From assembly GCA_035606355.1 (NCBI GenBank), contig DATNFO010000041.1, forward strand, positions 186,001 through 250,000: a stretch of 64,000 bases of DNA. Reading direction: 5' to 3'. Shown one piece after another: positions 16,638 through 24,312 of this stretch. Source of the stretch: Sulfopaludibacter sp035606355. Lineage in GTDB: Bacteria; Acidobacteriota; Terriglobia; Bryobacterales; Bryobacteraceae. The translations under genes were made by a program, and so were the position numbers. Under the pieces are notes generated by a model, which worked only from the letters and a program-made list of their open reading frames with translations, made no database searches and was not told where the DNA came from. How positions within the stretch are numbered: the first letter of the stretch is position 1; the number at the start of each line of letters is the position of its first letter.

Positions 16638-18268
16638 GACGCCATCTGGAAGCTCTCGACAACTGGCTCGACCATCGCACGGGCATTCCCACGGCGGCGC
16701 GGCAGTTTCTGTATGAATCTATCCCGGCGTCCAGCGGCTGGCATCAGGTCTTCGGCAGCATCGCAGTGTTCCTGTTCCTGACGCAGGCGTTCACCGGCGT
16801 GCTGCTGGCATTCAATTACGCTCCCACGCCCGGCGATGCCTACAACAGCCTGCGCTATATCCTGACCGAACTCACCGGCGGCCGGTTGATCCGTGGGCTG
16901 CATCACTGGGGCGCCAGCATGATGATCGTGGTGGTGGTGCTGCACATGGTGCAGGTCTTCCTGTGGGGCGCGTATAAAAAGCCGCGGGAGGCTACGTGGA
17001 TCGTCGGCGTCGTGCTGCTGCTGTTGACGCTCGCGTACGGGCTCACCGGTTACCTGCTGCCCTGGGACAATCGGGCGTATTGGGGCACCGTGGTGGCGAC
17101 GCAGATCGCCGGACAGGCGCCGGTCGCGGGTCAGTACATTCAGCGCCTGATGGGAGGCGGCGGCGCTGTCGGGGTGGTCACGTTCGCGCGATTCTATGGA
17201 CTGCACGTACTGCTCCTGCCGCCGGCCACTCTGCTGCTGATTGCCGTCCATGTCTACCTGGTTCGCAAACACGGCGTCGCCGCGGCGCCCGGCGATGAAC
17301 TCGTTCCGCGCCAGCAGTTCTATCCCCGCCAGGTTTTCAAGGACACGGTCGCGATCTTCATCGTCTTCGCGATCCTCTTCACGATGGCGCTGGTCGCCCG
17401 GGTTCCGCTGGAGCAACTTGCGGATCCGACCGATACGTCTTACACGCCGCGACCCGAGTGGTACTTCCTGTTCCTGTTCCAGACGCTGAAGCTCTTCACG
17501 GGGCCGCTGGAACTCGTCGGCAGCGTGGTGCTGCCCGGCCTGGCCGTGCTGGCGCTGATCCTGGTGCCGTTCATCGATCGCAGCCAGATGGTTAAAGTCA
17601 CGAAGCGCACTGCCGCCTTTGCGTTTGTCTTTCTTGCGGCCATCACGTGGACGGGGCTGACTCTCGCGGCGGTGAAGAGCACGCCGAAGGAAGCGACTCT
17701 GGTGGCCGTGGATTTCTCCGCGCCCACGGATTGGATGCAATTGACGCCCGAGGAAATGACCGGAGTCGCGTATTTCCGCGAGGAGAACTGCATCAGTTGC
17801 CACGCTGTGGGCGACCACGGCGGCAAGGTCGGGCCCGATCTGACGCGCACAACGGTTCACAAGGATGCCGCCTGGATGATCCAGCATTTCAAGAATCCCG
17901 GAGCGATGCGGCCCGGCACGTCGATGCCTGCGATTCAGTTGAGCGACGCTCAGCTCAATTCGCTGGCTGCTTTTCTGCTGAAGCTGAATCCGGATAACGC
18001 CAGCGCGCTCGACAATACACCCGAGTTCGCAACCGCCGGGGCGCTCATCTATGAGGCGAATCACTGCGCCACTTGTCACGCGGTGAATGGCAGCGGCGCG
18101 AAAGTCGGGCCGCCCCTCAACGGACTGGCCAAGCGCCAAAGCCGAAGTTGGGTCATCGCCCACTTCGCCGATCCACAAAAACTGTCGCCGGGCTCTTTCA
18201 TGCCGGCCTACAAGTTCTCGCAGAAGGATCTGGAGAATATCACGAACTACCTATTCGCGCTGCCGTAA
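16634..18268 (+). CDS. Cytochrome b fused to two mono-haem cytochrome c domains
   Basis: A 544-residue fusion forming the rest of the quinol-oxidising complex. Residues 1-345 are cytochrome b: haem ligands at H90/H91 and H104, then H191 and H206, an Arg/Lys-rich loop, and the quinol-site motif PEWY at 274-277 of the subunit-IV-like part. Residues about 375-450 and 465-544 are two cytochrome c domains with CISCH (386-390) and CATCH (478-482) haem attachment sites; candidate Met ligands occur in TSMPA and SFMPA. The fusion would deliver electrons from the Rieske protein through two covalent haems with no separate cytochrome c1. The order Rieske then b-c-c in two overlapping genes makes a minimal two-gene complex. 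Confidence 0.93.
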   Translation: MRRHLEALDNWLDHRTGIPTAARQFLYESIPASSGWHQVFGSIAVFLFLTQAFTGVLLAFNYAPTPGDAYNSLRYILTELTGGRLIRGLHHWGASMMIVVVVLHMVQVFLWGAYKKPREATWIVGVVLLLLTLAYGLTGYLLPWDNRAYWGTVVATQIAGQAPVAGQYIQRLMGGGGAVGVVTFARFYGLHVLLLPPATLLLIAVHVYLVRKHGVAAAPGDELVPRQQFYPRQVFKDTVAIFIVFAILFTMALVARVPLEQLADPTDTSYTPRPEWYFLFLFQTLKLFTGPLELVGSVVLPGLAVLALILVPFIDRSQMVKVTKRTAAFAFVFLAAITWTGLTLAAVKSTPKEATLVAVDFSAPTDWMQLTPEEMTGVAYFREENCISCHAVGDHGGKVGPDLTRTTVHKDAAWMIQHFKNPGAMRPGTSMPAIQLSDAQLNSLAAFLLKLNPDNASALDNTPEFATAGALIYEANHCATCHAVNGSGAKVGPPLNGLAKRQSRSWVIAHFADPQKLSPGSFMPAYKFSQKDLENITNYLFALP

Positions 18269-18280
18269 TGGCCCGGGCTG

Positions 18281-18997
18281 CTAGATTAATTGGGGAAGAA
18301 TTTCGCCTGCCGGACCTGCGAGCATGCAGTCCACTGCATTCGACATCGCGCCGGGCTCGGGGTTGATCTCGATCACCTGCGCTCCCGCCTTCTTGGCGTG
18401 CGGAATCAGGCCGGCTGCCGGATACACCATCGCGCTGGTGCCGATCGTCAGGAAGACCTGCGCCAATTCGGCCGCATGCTCCGCCTCTTTGAACATGCCG
18501 TCCGGCAGCGGCTCTCCGAACCAGACCACGCCCGGACGCGCCACAGCGCCGCACTGGCAATGGGGCGGCAGTTTCGGAAGCGGCGCCCGCCTGTCCGGCC
18601 ACGTTGCGCCGCATTCCGTACACCGCATGCGCCAGATATCGCCGTGCAGCTTGAGGATCTTGCCGCTGCCGGCCAGATCGTGCAGGCCATCCACATTCTG
18701 TGTGATCAGCGTGAAGCGGGGCTTTGCCTTTTCCAGCCGCACAAGAGCGCGGTGCGCGGCATTCGGCTGAGCTTGTTTGATGGCTTCGCGGCGCCAGTTA
18801 TACCACTCCCACACCAAGCGCGGGTCGCGCGCGAATGCCTCGGGTGTGGCGAGGTCCTCGGCGCGATACTCACGCCACAATCCGCCGTCGCCGCGAAATG
18901 TCGGGATTCCGCTTTCCGCCGATACGCCGGCGCCGGTGAGCACCGCGACACTCTGCGCCTGCGCGAGCAGTTCGCGCGCCTCTTCGATCGCCCCCAT
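18281..18997 (-). CDS. cobB: NAD-dependent protein deacylase, sirtuin (CobB-type)
   Basis: A 238-residue Sir2 enzyme that removes acyl groups from lysine using NAD. The NAD-binding motifs GAGVSAESGIPTFRG (22-36) and TQNVDGLH (99-106) are intact. The catalytic base is H118 in LHGD, and the zinc is held by C126/C129 and C147/C149. Y66 and R69 (WYNWR) form the Y-x-x-R pair that in CobB and SIRT5 reads the acidic acyl group, so desuccinylase/demalonylase activity is plausible. Its start abuts the stop of the protein-kinase gene with no gap, so the kinase and the deacylase are probably co-expressed. Confidence 0.94.
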   Translation of the reverse strand: MGAIEEARELLAQAQSVAVLTGAGVSAESGIPTFRGDGGLWREYRAEDLATPEAFARDPRLVWEWYNWRREAIKQAQPNAAHRALVRLEKAKPRFTLITQNVDGLHDLAGSGKILKLHGDIWRMRCTECGATWPDRRAPLPKLPPHCQCGAVARPGVVWFGEPLPDGMFKEAEHAAELAQVFLTIGTSAMVYPAAGLIPHAKKAGAQVIEINPEPGAMSNAVDCMLAGPAGEILPQLI

Positions 18998-20677
18998 TTA
19001 CCTGTTGAACAGCTTCTCCAGAATATCGATCTGCCGTTCAGCCTTGTCCATGAAGCCCTGCGCCGCGGTTGGGTCGCCGTTGCGCACGGCATCGTCGGCC
19101 GCGTGCAGGTAGTTGTTCATCAGCCCCGCAGGCTCGGAGAATTTACTGCTCACATTTCTGCCCTGGGCCTGTTCCGTTCGGCGAAGCGTGTCCAGGCTTT
19201 CGCGAATTCCGTCCGCACGATTGCGTAAGGACATGAGCATCTCCCGCATCTGCTGCGGAACTTGCGGACGCGCCGGAGCGGCCTGTTGCACTGGGGGCGG
19301 AGCCTGCGATTGCGGTGTGTTTTGCGGATACCCCTGCTGCGTCACCGGCTGCTGCACCGGTTGCTGGATGGGTTGCTGCACGCGCTGCTGAATGGGCTGC
19401 TGCACCGGCTGCTGCTGAGCGATTCCCGGAAGCCGCTTGGGCTGTGTGCCGGGCGTCTTGCCGGGGATCGCGACCGGCTGCGTCTGTACCGGCAGTGTCT
19501 GCGACGGAGTATTCCCGACCGCCGGAGGCGCGGGATTCGGCGCGGGCTCCGACGCCACGGGCGCGGGAACCGGGGACACCGTGGGCGCCGGAGTGGTAAC
19601 CGTAGTGGTCGCGGGAGCCGCCGCCTTGCTTCCCTTCCAGGGCGCAAACTGAATGGCGGCAATGACCGCAGCCGCCGTCGCCACGCCGCCGAGCGCCATC
19701 CAGAGTCCGCGCCTGCTCTTGCCCGGCGACCGCACGGGAACCGGCATGGGAGGAGCGGCCTGCGCCTGGGGCGGACTCAACGGAGCGGCTACCGGAGGAG
19801 GCACGGGAGCGGTAATCGCCGATGCAACGGCAGCCGCCGCGGGAGCGACTCCGCCGCCTGTGGCGACGCTCGCCAGAGCGTTCCGGAACGCACCGGCCGT
19901 CTGGAAGCGCTGATTCGGATCCTTCGCCACGCTGAGCAGAATAATGTCGTTCAGCGCCGCCGGCAGCCGCGGATCGAGCTGCACCGGGGGCACCGGCGTC
20001 TTCTCCAGATGGGCGGACATGATCGCGAACTGGCTATCGCCATCGAACGGTCTCTTGCCGGTGACCACCTCGTACAGCGACACTCCCAGGGAATACAAAT
20101 CGGCGCGCGCATCCAGGTTCGCCGCCCCTTGAATCTGCTCGGGCGACATGTAGTACAGCGAGCCCATGGTGGTGCCGGTCATGGTCAGCTTGTGATCGCC
20201 CGCGCCCTTGGCGATGCCGAAGTCCATCAGCTTGATGGTCCCTTGCGGGGTCAGCATCATGTTCGCGGGTTTAATGTCGCGATGGATGACGCCGCGTGCG
20301 TGGGCATATTCCAGCGCAGAAAGCGCCTGCGCCATGTAATCGACGGCCTGCTCCACGGGCAGCGGACCGTCCTTAAGCTTCTGCTCCAGTGTGATGCCAT
20401 CGACGAACTCCATCAGCATCAGAAGCTGATTGTCGACACGCAGCGCCGTATGCAGCGCCGCGATGTTGGGATGTTCCAGGCTGGCCTGCAGCTTGATCTC
20501 GCGCAAGAACCGGTCGGCAAGATCCGGCGCCGTGGCGAGGTCGGGCAGCAACACCTTCATGGCCTCGGCGCGGTCGGAAATTACGTTCCGCACCTTGTAA
20601 ACTTTGCCCATCCCGCCGGCGCCCAAAATGCCGACGATCTGGTAGTCGCCTACCGTGGAACCGATTTGTAGATCCAT
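18998..20677 (-). CDS. Membrane-anchored Ser/Thr protein kinase (PknB-like) with Pro/Gln-rich tail
   Basis: A 559-residue Hanks-type kinase. Residues about 12-270 form an intact catalytic domain: Gly loop GAGGMGKVY, Lys41 in AMKVL, HRDIKPANMM with Asp134, DFGIAK (152-156), and an activation loop ending SPEQ. One hydrophobic helix lies near 325-345 (LWMALGGVATAAAVIAAIQF). The rest is low-complexity Pro/Thr/Ala, a run of QQPVQQPIQQ-type repeats, and a short helical C-terminus (MREMLMSLRNRADGIRESLD). No PASTA repeats are present. It lies 9 bp after a CsgG-like gene and immediately before the sirtuin, giving a three-gene unit. Confidence 0.93.
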   Translation of the reverse strand: MDLQIGSTVGDYQIVGILGAGGMGKVYKVRNVISDRAEAMKVLLPDLATAPDLADRFLREIKLQASLEHPNIAALHTALRVDNQLLMLMEFVDGITLEQKLKDGPLPVEQAVDYMAQALSALEYAHARGVIHRDIKPANMMLTPQGTIKLMDFGIAKGAGDHKLTMTGTTMGSLYYMSPEQIQGAANLDARADLYSLGVSLYEVVTGKRPFDGDSQFAIMSAHLEKTPVPPVQLDPRLPAALNDIILLSVAKDPNQRFQTAGAFRNALASVATGGGVAPAAAAVASAITAPVPPPVAAPLSPPQAQAAPPMPVPVRSPGKSRRGLWMALGGVATAAAVIAAIQFAPWKGSKAAAPATTTVTTPAPTVSPVPAPVASEPAPNPAPPAVGNTPSQTLPVQTQPVAIPGKTPGTQPKRLPGIAQQQPVQQPIQQRVQQPIQQPVQQPVTQQGYPQNTPQSQAPPPVQQAAPARPQVPQQMREMLMSLRNRADGIRESLDTLRRTEQAQGRNVSSKFSEPAGLMNNYLHAADDAVRNGDPTAAQGFMDKAERQIDILEKLFNR

Positions 20678-20686
20678 GACACGCCC

Positions 20687-21655
20687 CTAATGGTTGGAAA
20701 CAATGTCGCCCACCTTCGGCGTTCCGCTGCCGCTGAATTTGCCGACGGCCGAGCTGTCATCCACGTCCGTCAGGGTGAGGGTTCCCACCGGCTCATCGAC
20801 GCTGCGCAGGATTTTGTTGGTGGCCGGATCGCGGACCACGCGCAACTGACGCTTGATCTGGAGTTTGTCGCCTGACTTCAGGCCGTTCTTCTTGCCGACG
20901 TTCACGATGACGGTGCCATCCGGCGCGGCGTCCGCGACAAGTCCGCTGACGGTTACGGTTACCGTTGGCAGGCTCGATGCCTTCGCCTCAAGCTGCGACG
21001 CCATCTGGTCCACTGCCTTGTTGGTCGCCTCGCCCAAAATGGTTTGCCCGAAGTTGCTGGACTTCATGTCCAGACTGCCGCCGCCCATGTTGTACGCGCT
21101 GCCGCCGGAGCCCAGCAGACCAGTGCCGCTGCGCTGCGACTCGCCCTTGCCGGACGCGCTCGCCAGAATCTCGGCGGTGCTGGTGTCGATCATGCGTCCG
21201 GTCACCTGCACCACGGCTTTGGATTCGGACTTTCGCACTCCACCGATGCCAAACCGGCCTGTTACGCCACCAAGCGCTCCGCCGCCGACGTCGGTCTTCT
21301 TGTCGTCACGTCCGAACTGCGTAATGCTGCCGATGATGATGGCGTCGACGCCGAGCACCCGTGCGATCTTGGCGGCACTCGATGGGTCGGCACGGTCGCT
21401 ATTGGAGAAATTTTGCTCGGCGAGAATTTTATCGAGTTCTTTGCGCTCGATCACCGAGTACACCCCGTCCTGAACCAATTTGTCCACCAGCAGGTCGGCT
21501 ATGCCTTTCCCGATGTCCTGGTTGGAGCCGAAAAGTGCCTGAACGCCAGACTGCACGGTGGCGTAATCGAAATTCATCACCGCCACGCGCTTCTTCTGAG
21601 CCTGGGCCGTGGCTACTGTAAGAAACAGTACAAAAATGGCCAGCTTACGGGTCAT
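20687..21655 (-). CDS. CsgG/HfaB-like exported protein
   Basis: A 322-residue protein with a signal peptide (MTRKLAIFVLFLTVATAQAQ). Its N-terminal domain resembles the CsgG family (KRVAVMNFDYATVQ, then GIADLLVDKLVQDGVYSVIE, and VDAIIIGSITQFG). CsgG proteins form outer-membrane curli-secretion pores or periplasmic nucleotide-fold scaffolds. No lipobox Cys is seen here, so a soluble periplasmic role is also possible. The C-terminus (residues about 230-320) has a beta-rich module ending KVGDIVSNH. I chose ATG 21655 because AGGAGG lies nine bases upstream; upstream in-frame ATGs are too close to that site. It is the first gene of the unit with the kinase and sirtuin. Confidence 0.82.
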   Translation of the reverse strand: MTRKLAIFVLFLTVATAQAQKKRVAVMNFDYATVQSGVQALFGSNQDIGKGIADLLVDKLVQDGVYSVIERKELDKILAEQNFSNSDRADPSSAAKIARVLGVDAIIIGSITQFGRDDKKTDVGGGALGGVTGRFGIGGVRKSESKAVVQVTGRMIDTSTAEILASASGKGESQRSGTGLLGSGGSAYNMGGGSLDMKSSNFGQTILGEATNKAVDQMASQLEAKASSLPTVTVTVSGLVADAAPDGTVIVNVGKKNGLKSGDKLQIKRQLRVVRDPATNKILRSVDEPVGTLTLTDVDDSSAVGKFSGSGTPKVGDIVSNH

Positions 21656-21761
21656 GTAAATCATCCTCCTGTCTCGCAAACATATTCTGCTGCGAGCGAT
21701 ATGTCAATGCTGCCCCGTATTCTTCTCCCCTGTGGCGTACAGCCTGCTCTAGCCCAAGACA

Positions 21762-23312
21762 GTGGAGCGCGCCCCAAAAAACCGTTTTGCCGTCAAGTTT
21801 CTGGCTATTCTGATCGTCGTTGTCTGTTTCATGGGCGCGGTCGCCTACGGGTTCGCGGAGTACCTGCGGGCCAAGGGAGAGAAGATACTGGTGGAAACGG
21901 CGCGCGACCGTTACCACTGCTCTGCGGAATGGAAAAGCGTCACGGTATCTATCCTTCCGCCCATCAGTATCACGGCCCGCGATCTCGTCCTCCGGCAGAA
22001 AGGGCGTCCGGGCATTCCTCCGCTCATAACGATTCGCAAACTTACGGCGGGAGCGGGTTTGATCGGATTTCTGCGCAGCCCGAAGCACTTGCGCAGTTTC
22101 ACGTTCGAAGGCCTCGTCATTCAGGTAACGCCGGGCGGTCCGGAATCGCAGAAGGAAGAGAAGAAATCAGGCGGGCTCATTATTGACAATGTTCGCGCGG
22201 ACGGCACAATCCTTCGTATTTTTTCGAAGGATCATCCCAAGGAAGATCCGCTCACCTGGAATGTCTACCGCCTCTCTCTGAAAAAGGTGGGCACCGGCGA
22301 GCCGATGCAGTTCCGCGCCACGCTGCGCAACGCCGTTCCCCCCGGGCTGGTGGAGACCACTGGCTCGCTCGGACCCATGAACCCGGACAAGCCGGGCCTT
22401 TCCGGCGTCAAGGGTGAATACAAATTCGAACATGCCGATCTTTCGGTTTTCGGCGGCATCTCCGGCATGCTCGCCTCACACGGAAAGTTCAACGGCAGCC
22501 TCATGCGCATGAACGTGGAAGGCTGGACAGACGTGCCTGATTTTACGCTGCGGATCAGCGGTCACCCGGTTCATTTGAAAACGCAGTTCAAGGCTGTCGT
22601 AGATGGCATGACGGGCGATGTGAAACTCGACCCCGTGAAGGCGGAGTTCAGGCGGACCCATATCGTGGCCACCGGCAGCATCGCGGGTCATCACGGAAAG
22701 ACGCTGCAGCTCGACGCCACTGTGCGGGACGGCCGCGTGGAAGACATGCTCTGGCTTGCGCTGAAGGAAAAGCAGCCGACGCTGCGTGGCGCAGCCGGCT
22801 TTCACGCAACGATCGAAGTGCCGCCCGGAGCTGCCGATATTGCGCGCAAGATTCGCATTCAGGCCACGGCGGGCGTTCAAAACGCGGAGCTCAAACCGAA
22901 GCTGCAAGAGGGTGCCGCGAAGATCAGCGACGCCGCGCGCGGCGATCCGGTGGACCATGACGCAGATCCGTCGCGGCTCGCGTCTGATTTCCAGGGCGCG
23001 TTCCGCGTGGAGGGAGGAGTCGCGCATTTTCAGCACCTCGCTTTCGAGATTCCGGGGGCGCATGTGGTGGTGAACGGTTCGTACAATTTGATCTCCGAGG
23101 CCGTCGACCTGGATGGCACGGCAAGGCTCGAAGCCAAGTTGTCGGAAACCCAAAAGGGCATCAAGTCGTTCCTCCTGAAGCCCTTTGATGCGCTCTTCAA
23201 AAGCCGGCATCACAAGGAAGCGCAGGCGGCGCTGCCGATTCACATCGGAGGAACCCTGGACAATCCGACCTATGGGCCAAGCCTGGGCCGCTGGCTCGCG
23301 CGCAAACTGTAA
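21762..23312 (+). CDS. AsmA-family-like inner-membrane anchored protein
   Basis: A 516-residue protein starting with GTG. One hydrophobic helix at about 12-32 (FLAILIVVVCFMGAVAYGFA) is followed by a long beta-rich periplasmic region with the features of AsmA/TamB-type lipid-transfer proteins: SAEWKSVTVSILPPISITAR near the start, repeated LDATV/LDGTA strands, and a C-terminal KPFDALFKS then PIHIGGTLDNPTYG segment. AsmA proteins are linked to phospholipid transport to the outer membrane. The assignment rests on overall pattern, so the exact subfamily is uncertain. It is transcribed divergently from the CsgG-like gene. Confidence 0.75.
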   Translation: MERAPKNRFAVKFLAILIVVVCFMGAVAYGFAEYLRAKGEKILVETARDRYHCSAEWKSVTVSILPPISITARDLVLRQKGRPGIPPLITIRKLTAGAGLIGFLRSPKHLRSFTFEGLVIQVTPGGPESQKEEKKSGGLIIDNVRADGTILRIFSKDHPKEDPLTWNVYRLSLKKVGTGEPMQFRATLRNAVPPGLVETTGSLGPMNPDKPGLSGVKGEYKFEHADLSVFGGISGMLASHGKFNGSLMRMNVEGWTDVPDFTLRISGHPVHLKTQFKAVVDGMTGDVKLDPVKAEFRRTHIVATGSIAGHHGKTLQLDATVRDGRVEDMLWLALKEKQPTLRGAAGFHATIEVPPGAADIARKIRIQATAGVQNAELKPKLQEGAAKISDAARGDPVDHDADPSRLASDFQGAFRVEGGVAHFQHLAFEIPGAHVVVNGSYNLISEAVDLDGTARLEAKLSETQKGIKSFLLKPFDALFKSRHHKEAQAALPIHIGGTLDNPTYGPSLGRWLARKL

Positions 23313-23351
23313 GGAGGCATTTGAGCCGCTAAAATAGAAACAGGAGGGCCA

Positions 23352-24293
23352 GTGCACTCGCACGCGCACGAGCACCACGGGCATCATCACCACCACGGTC
23401 AGCTTACCGGGAACATCCTGCGATGGTCGCTTGCCGCCACCAGTTTATTCGTCGCCTTAGAGATCGTCTCCGGGCTGCGTGCCCACTCTCTCGCCCTGCT
23501 CTCCGACGCCGCCCATAACTTCACCGACGCGCTGGCGCTCTTTCTGGCGTGGTACGGCTTTCATCTTCAGAGCAAGCCTGCGGACCAGGTGAAGACTTAC
23601 GGCTATCACCGCGCGGGAGTCCTTTCCGCGTTCATCAACGCAGTTACGCTGGTGCTGCTCTCCGGCTGGATCATCTACGAAGCTGTCGAGCGCTTTCGCA
23701 ATCCCGAAGCCGTGCAGGAGTGGATCATGGCGGCGGTTGCGGTACTCGGCCTCATCATGAACGGCAGCATCATGCTGGCGCTGCGGCAGTCCAGCAAAGG
23801 CGACATCAACATTCGCGCTGCGTTCATACACATGCTCGGGGATGCACTGGGCTCGCTGGCGATCATCGCCGGGGCGATCGCGATCCACTACTCAGGTTGG
23901 ATTCAGATTGACCCGATTCTCTCTATCGTGATCGCGCTGCTGATTGTCTGGACGGCGGCGGACATCATTCGCGAATCGCTGAACATTCTGCTGGAAGGCT
24001 TACCCCGCGGACTCAGCTTGACTTCCGTGACGGAAGGAATGCGCGGCGTCGAGGGCGTGATGGATGTTCACGACCTGCACATTTGGAGTCTGGGATCGCA
24101 GACGCACGCGCTCAGTTGCCACGTGCTGATCGCGGATGTGCCTCCTTCAGAAAGCGACTGCATCCTGCGCGCGCTGAATGGGATGTTGGCGGAACGCTTC
24201 CACATACACCACACGACTGTACAGTTCGAACACATGAGCTGCGCAATCAGCGAAACCGGCTGCGCAATCCCCACGCACTACCACGACGAATAG
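23352..24293 (+). CDS. Cation diffusion facilitator (CzcD/ZitB-type Zn/Co/Cd exporter)
   Basis: A 313-residue inner-membrane metal/proton antiporter starting with GTG after AGGAGG. The N-terminus is a His-rich metal tail (HSHAHEHHGHHHHHG). Six transmembrane helices follow, with the metal-site residues in helix 2 (SDAAHNFTDALAL) and helix 5 (HMLGDALGSLAI). The C-terminal cytosolic domain carries HDLHIWSLGSQTHALSCHV and a late HIHHTTVQFEH, typical of the CzcD group. It probably exports zinc and related divalent metals. It stands alone and converges on the Ig-repeat gene. Confidence 0.95.
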   Translation: MHSHAHEHHGHHHHHGQLTGNILRWSLAATSLFVALEIVSGLRAHSLALLSDAAHNFTDALALFLAWYGFHLQSKPADQVKTYGYHRAGVLSAFINAVTLVLLSGWIIYEAVERFRNPEAVQEWIMAAVAVLGLIMNGSIMLALRQSSKGDINIRAAFIHMLGDALGSLAIIAGAIAIHYSGWIQIDPILSIVIALLIVWTAADIIRESLNILLEGLPRGLSLTSVTEGMRGVEGVMDVHDLHIWSLGSQTHALSCHVLIADVPPSESDCILRALNGMLAERFHIHHTTVQFEHMSCAISETGCAIPTHYHDE

Positions 24294-24312
24294 GACGTGC
24301 CGCCGGGCTTAT

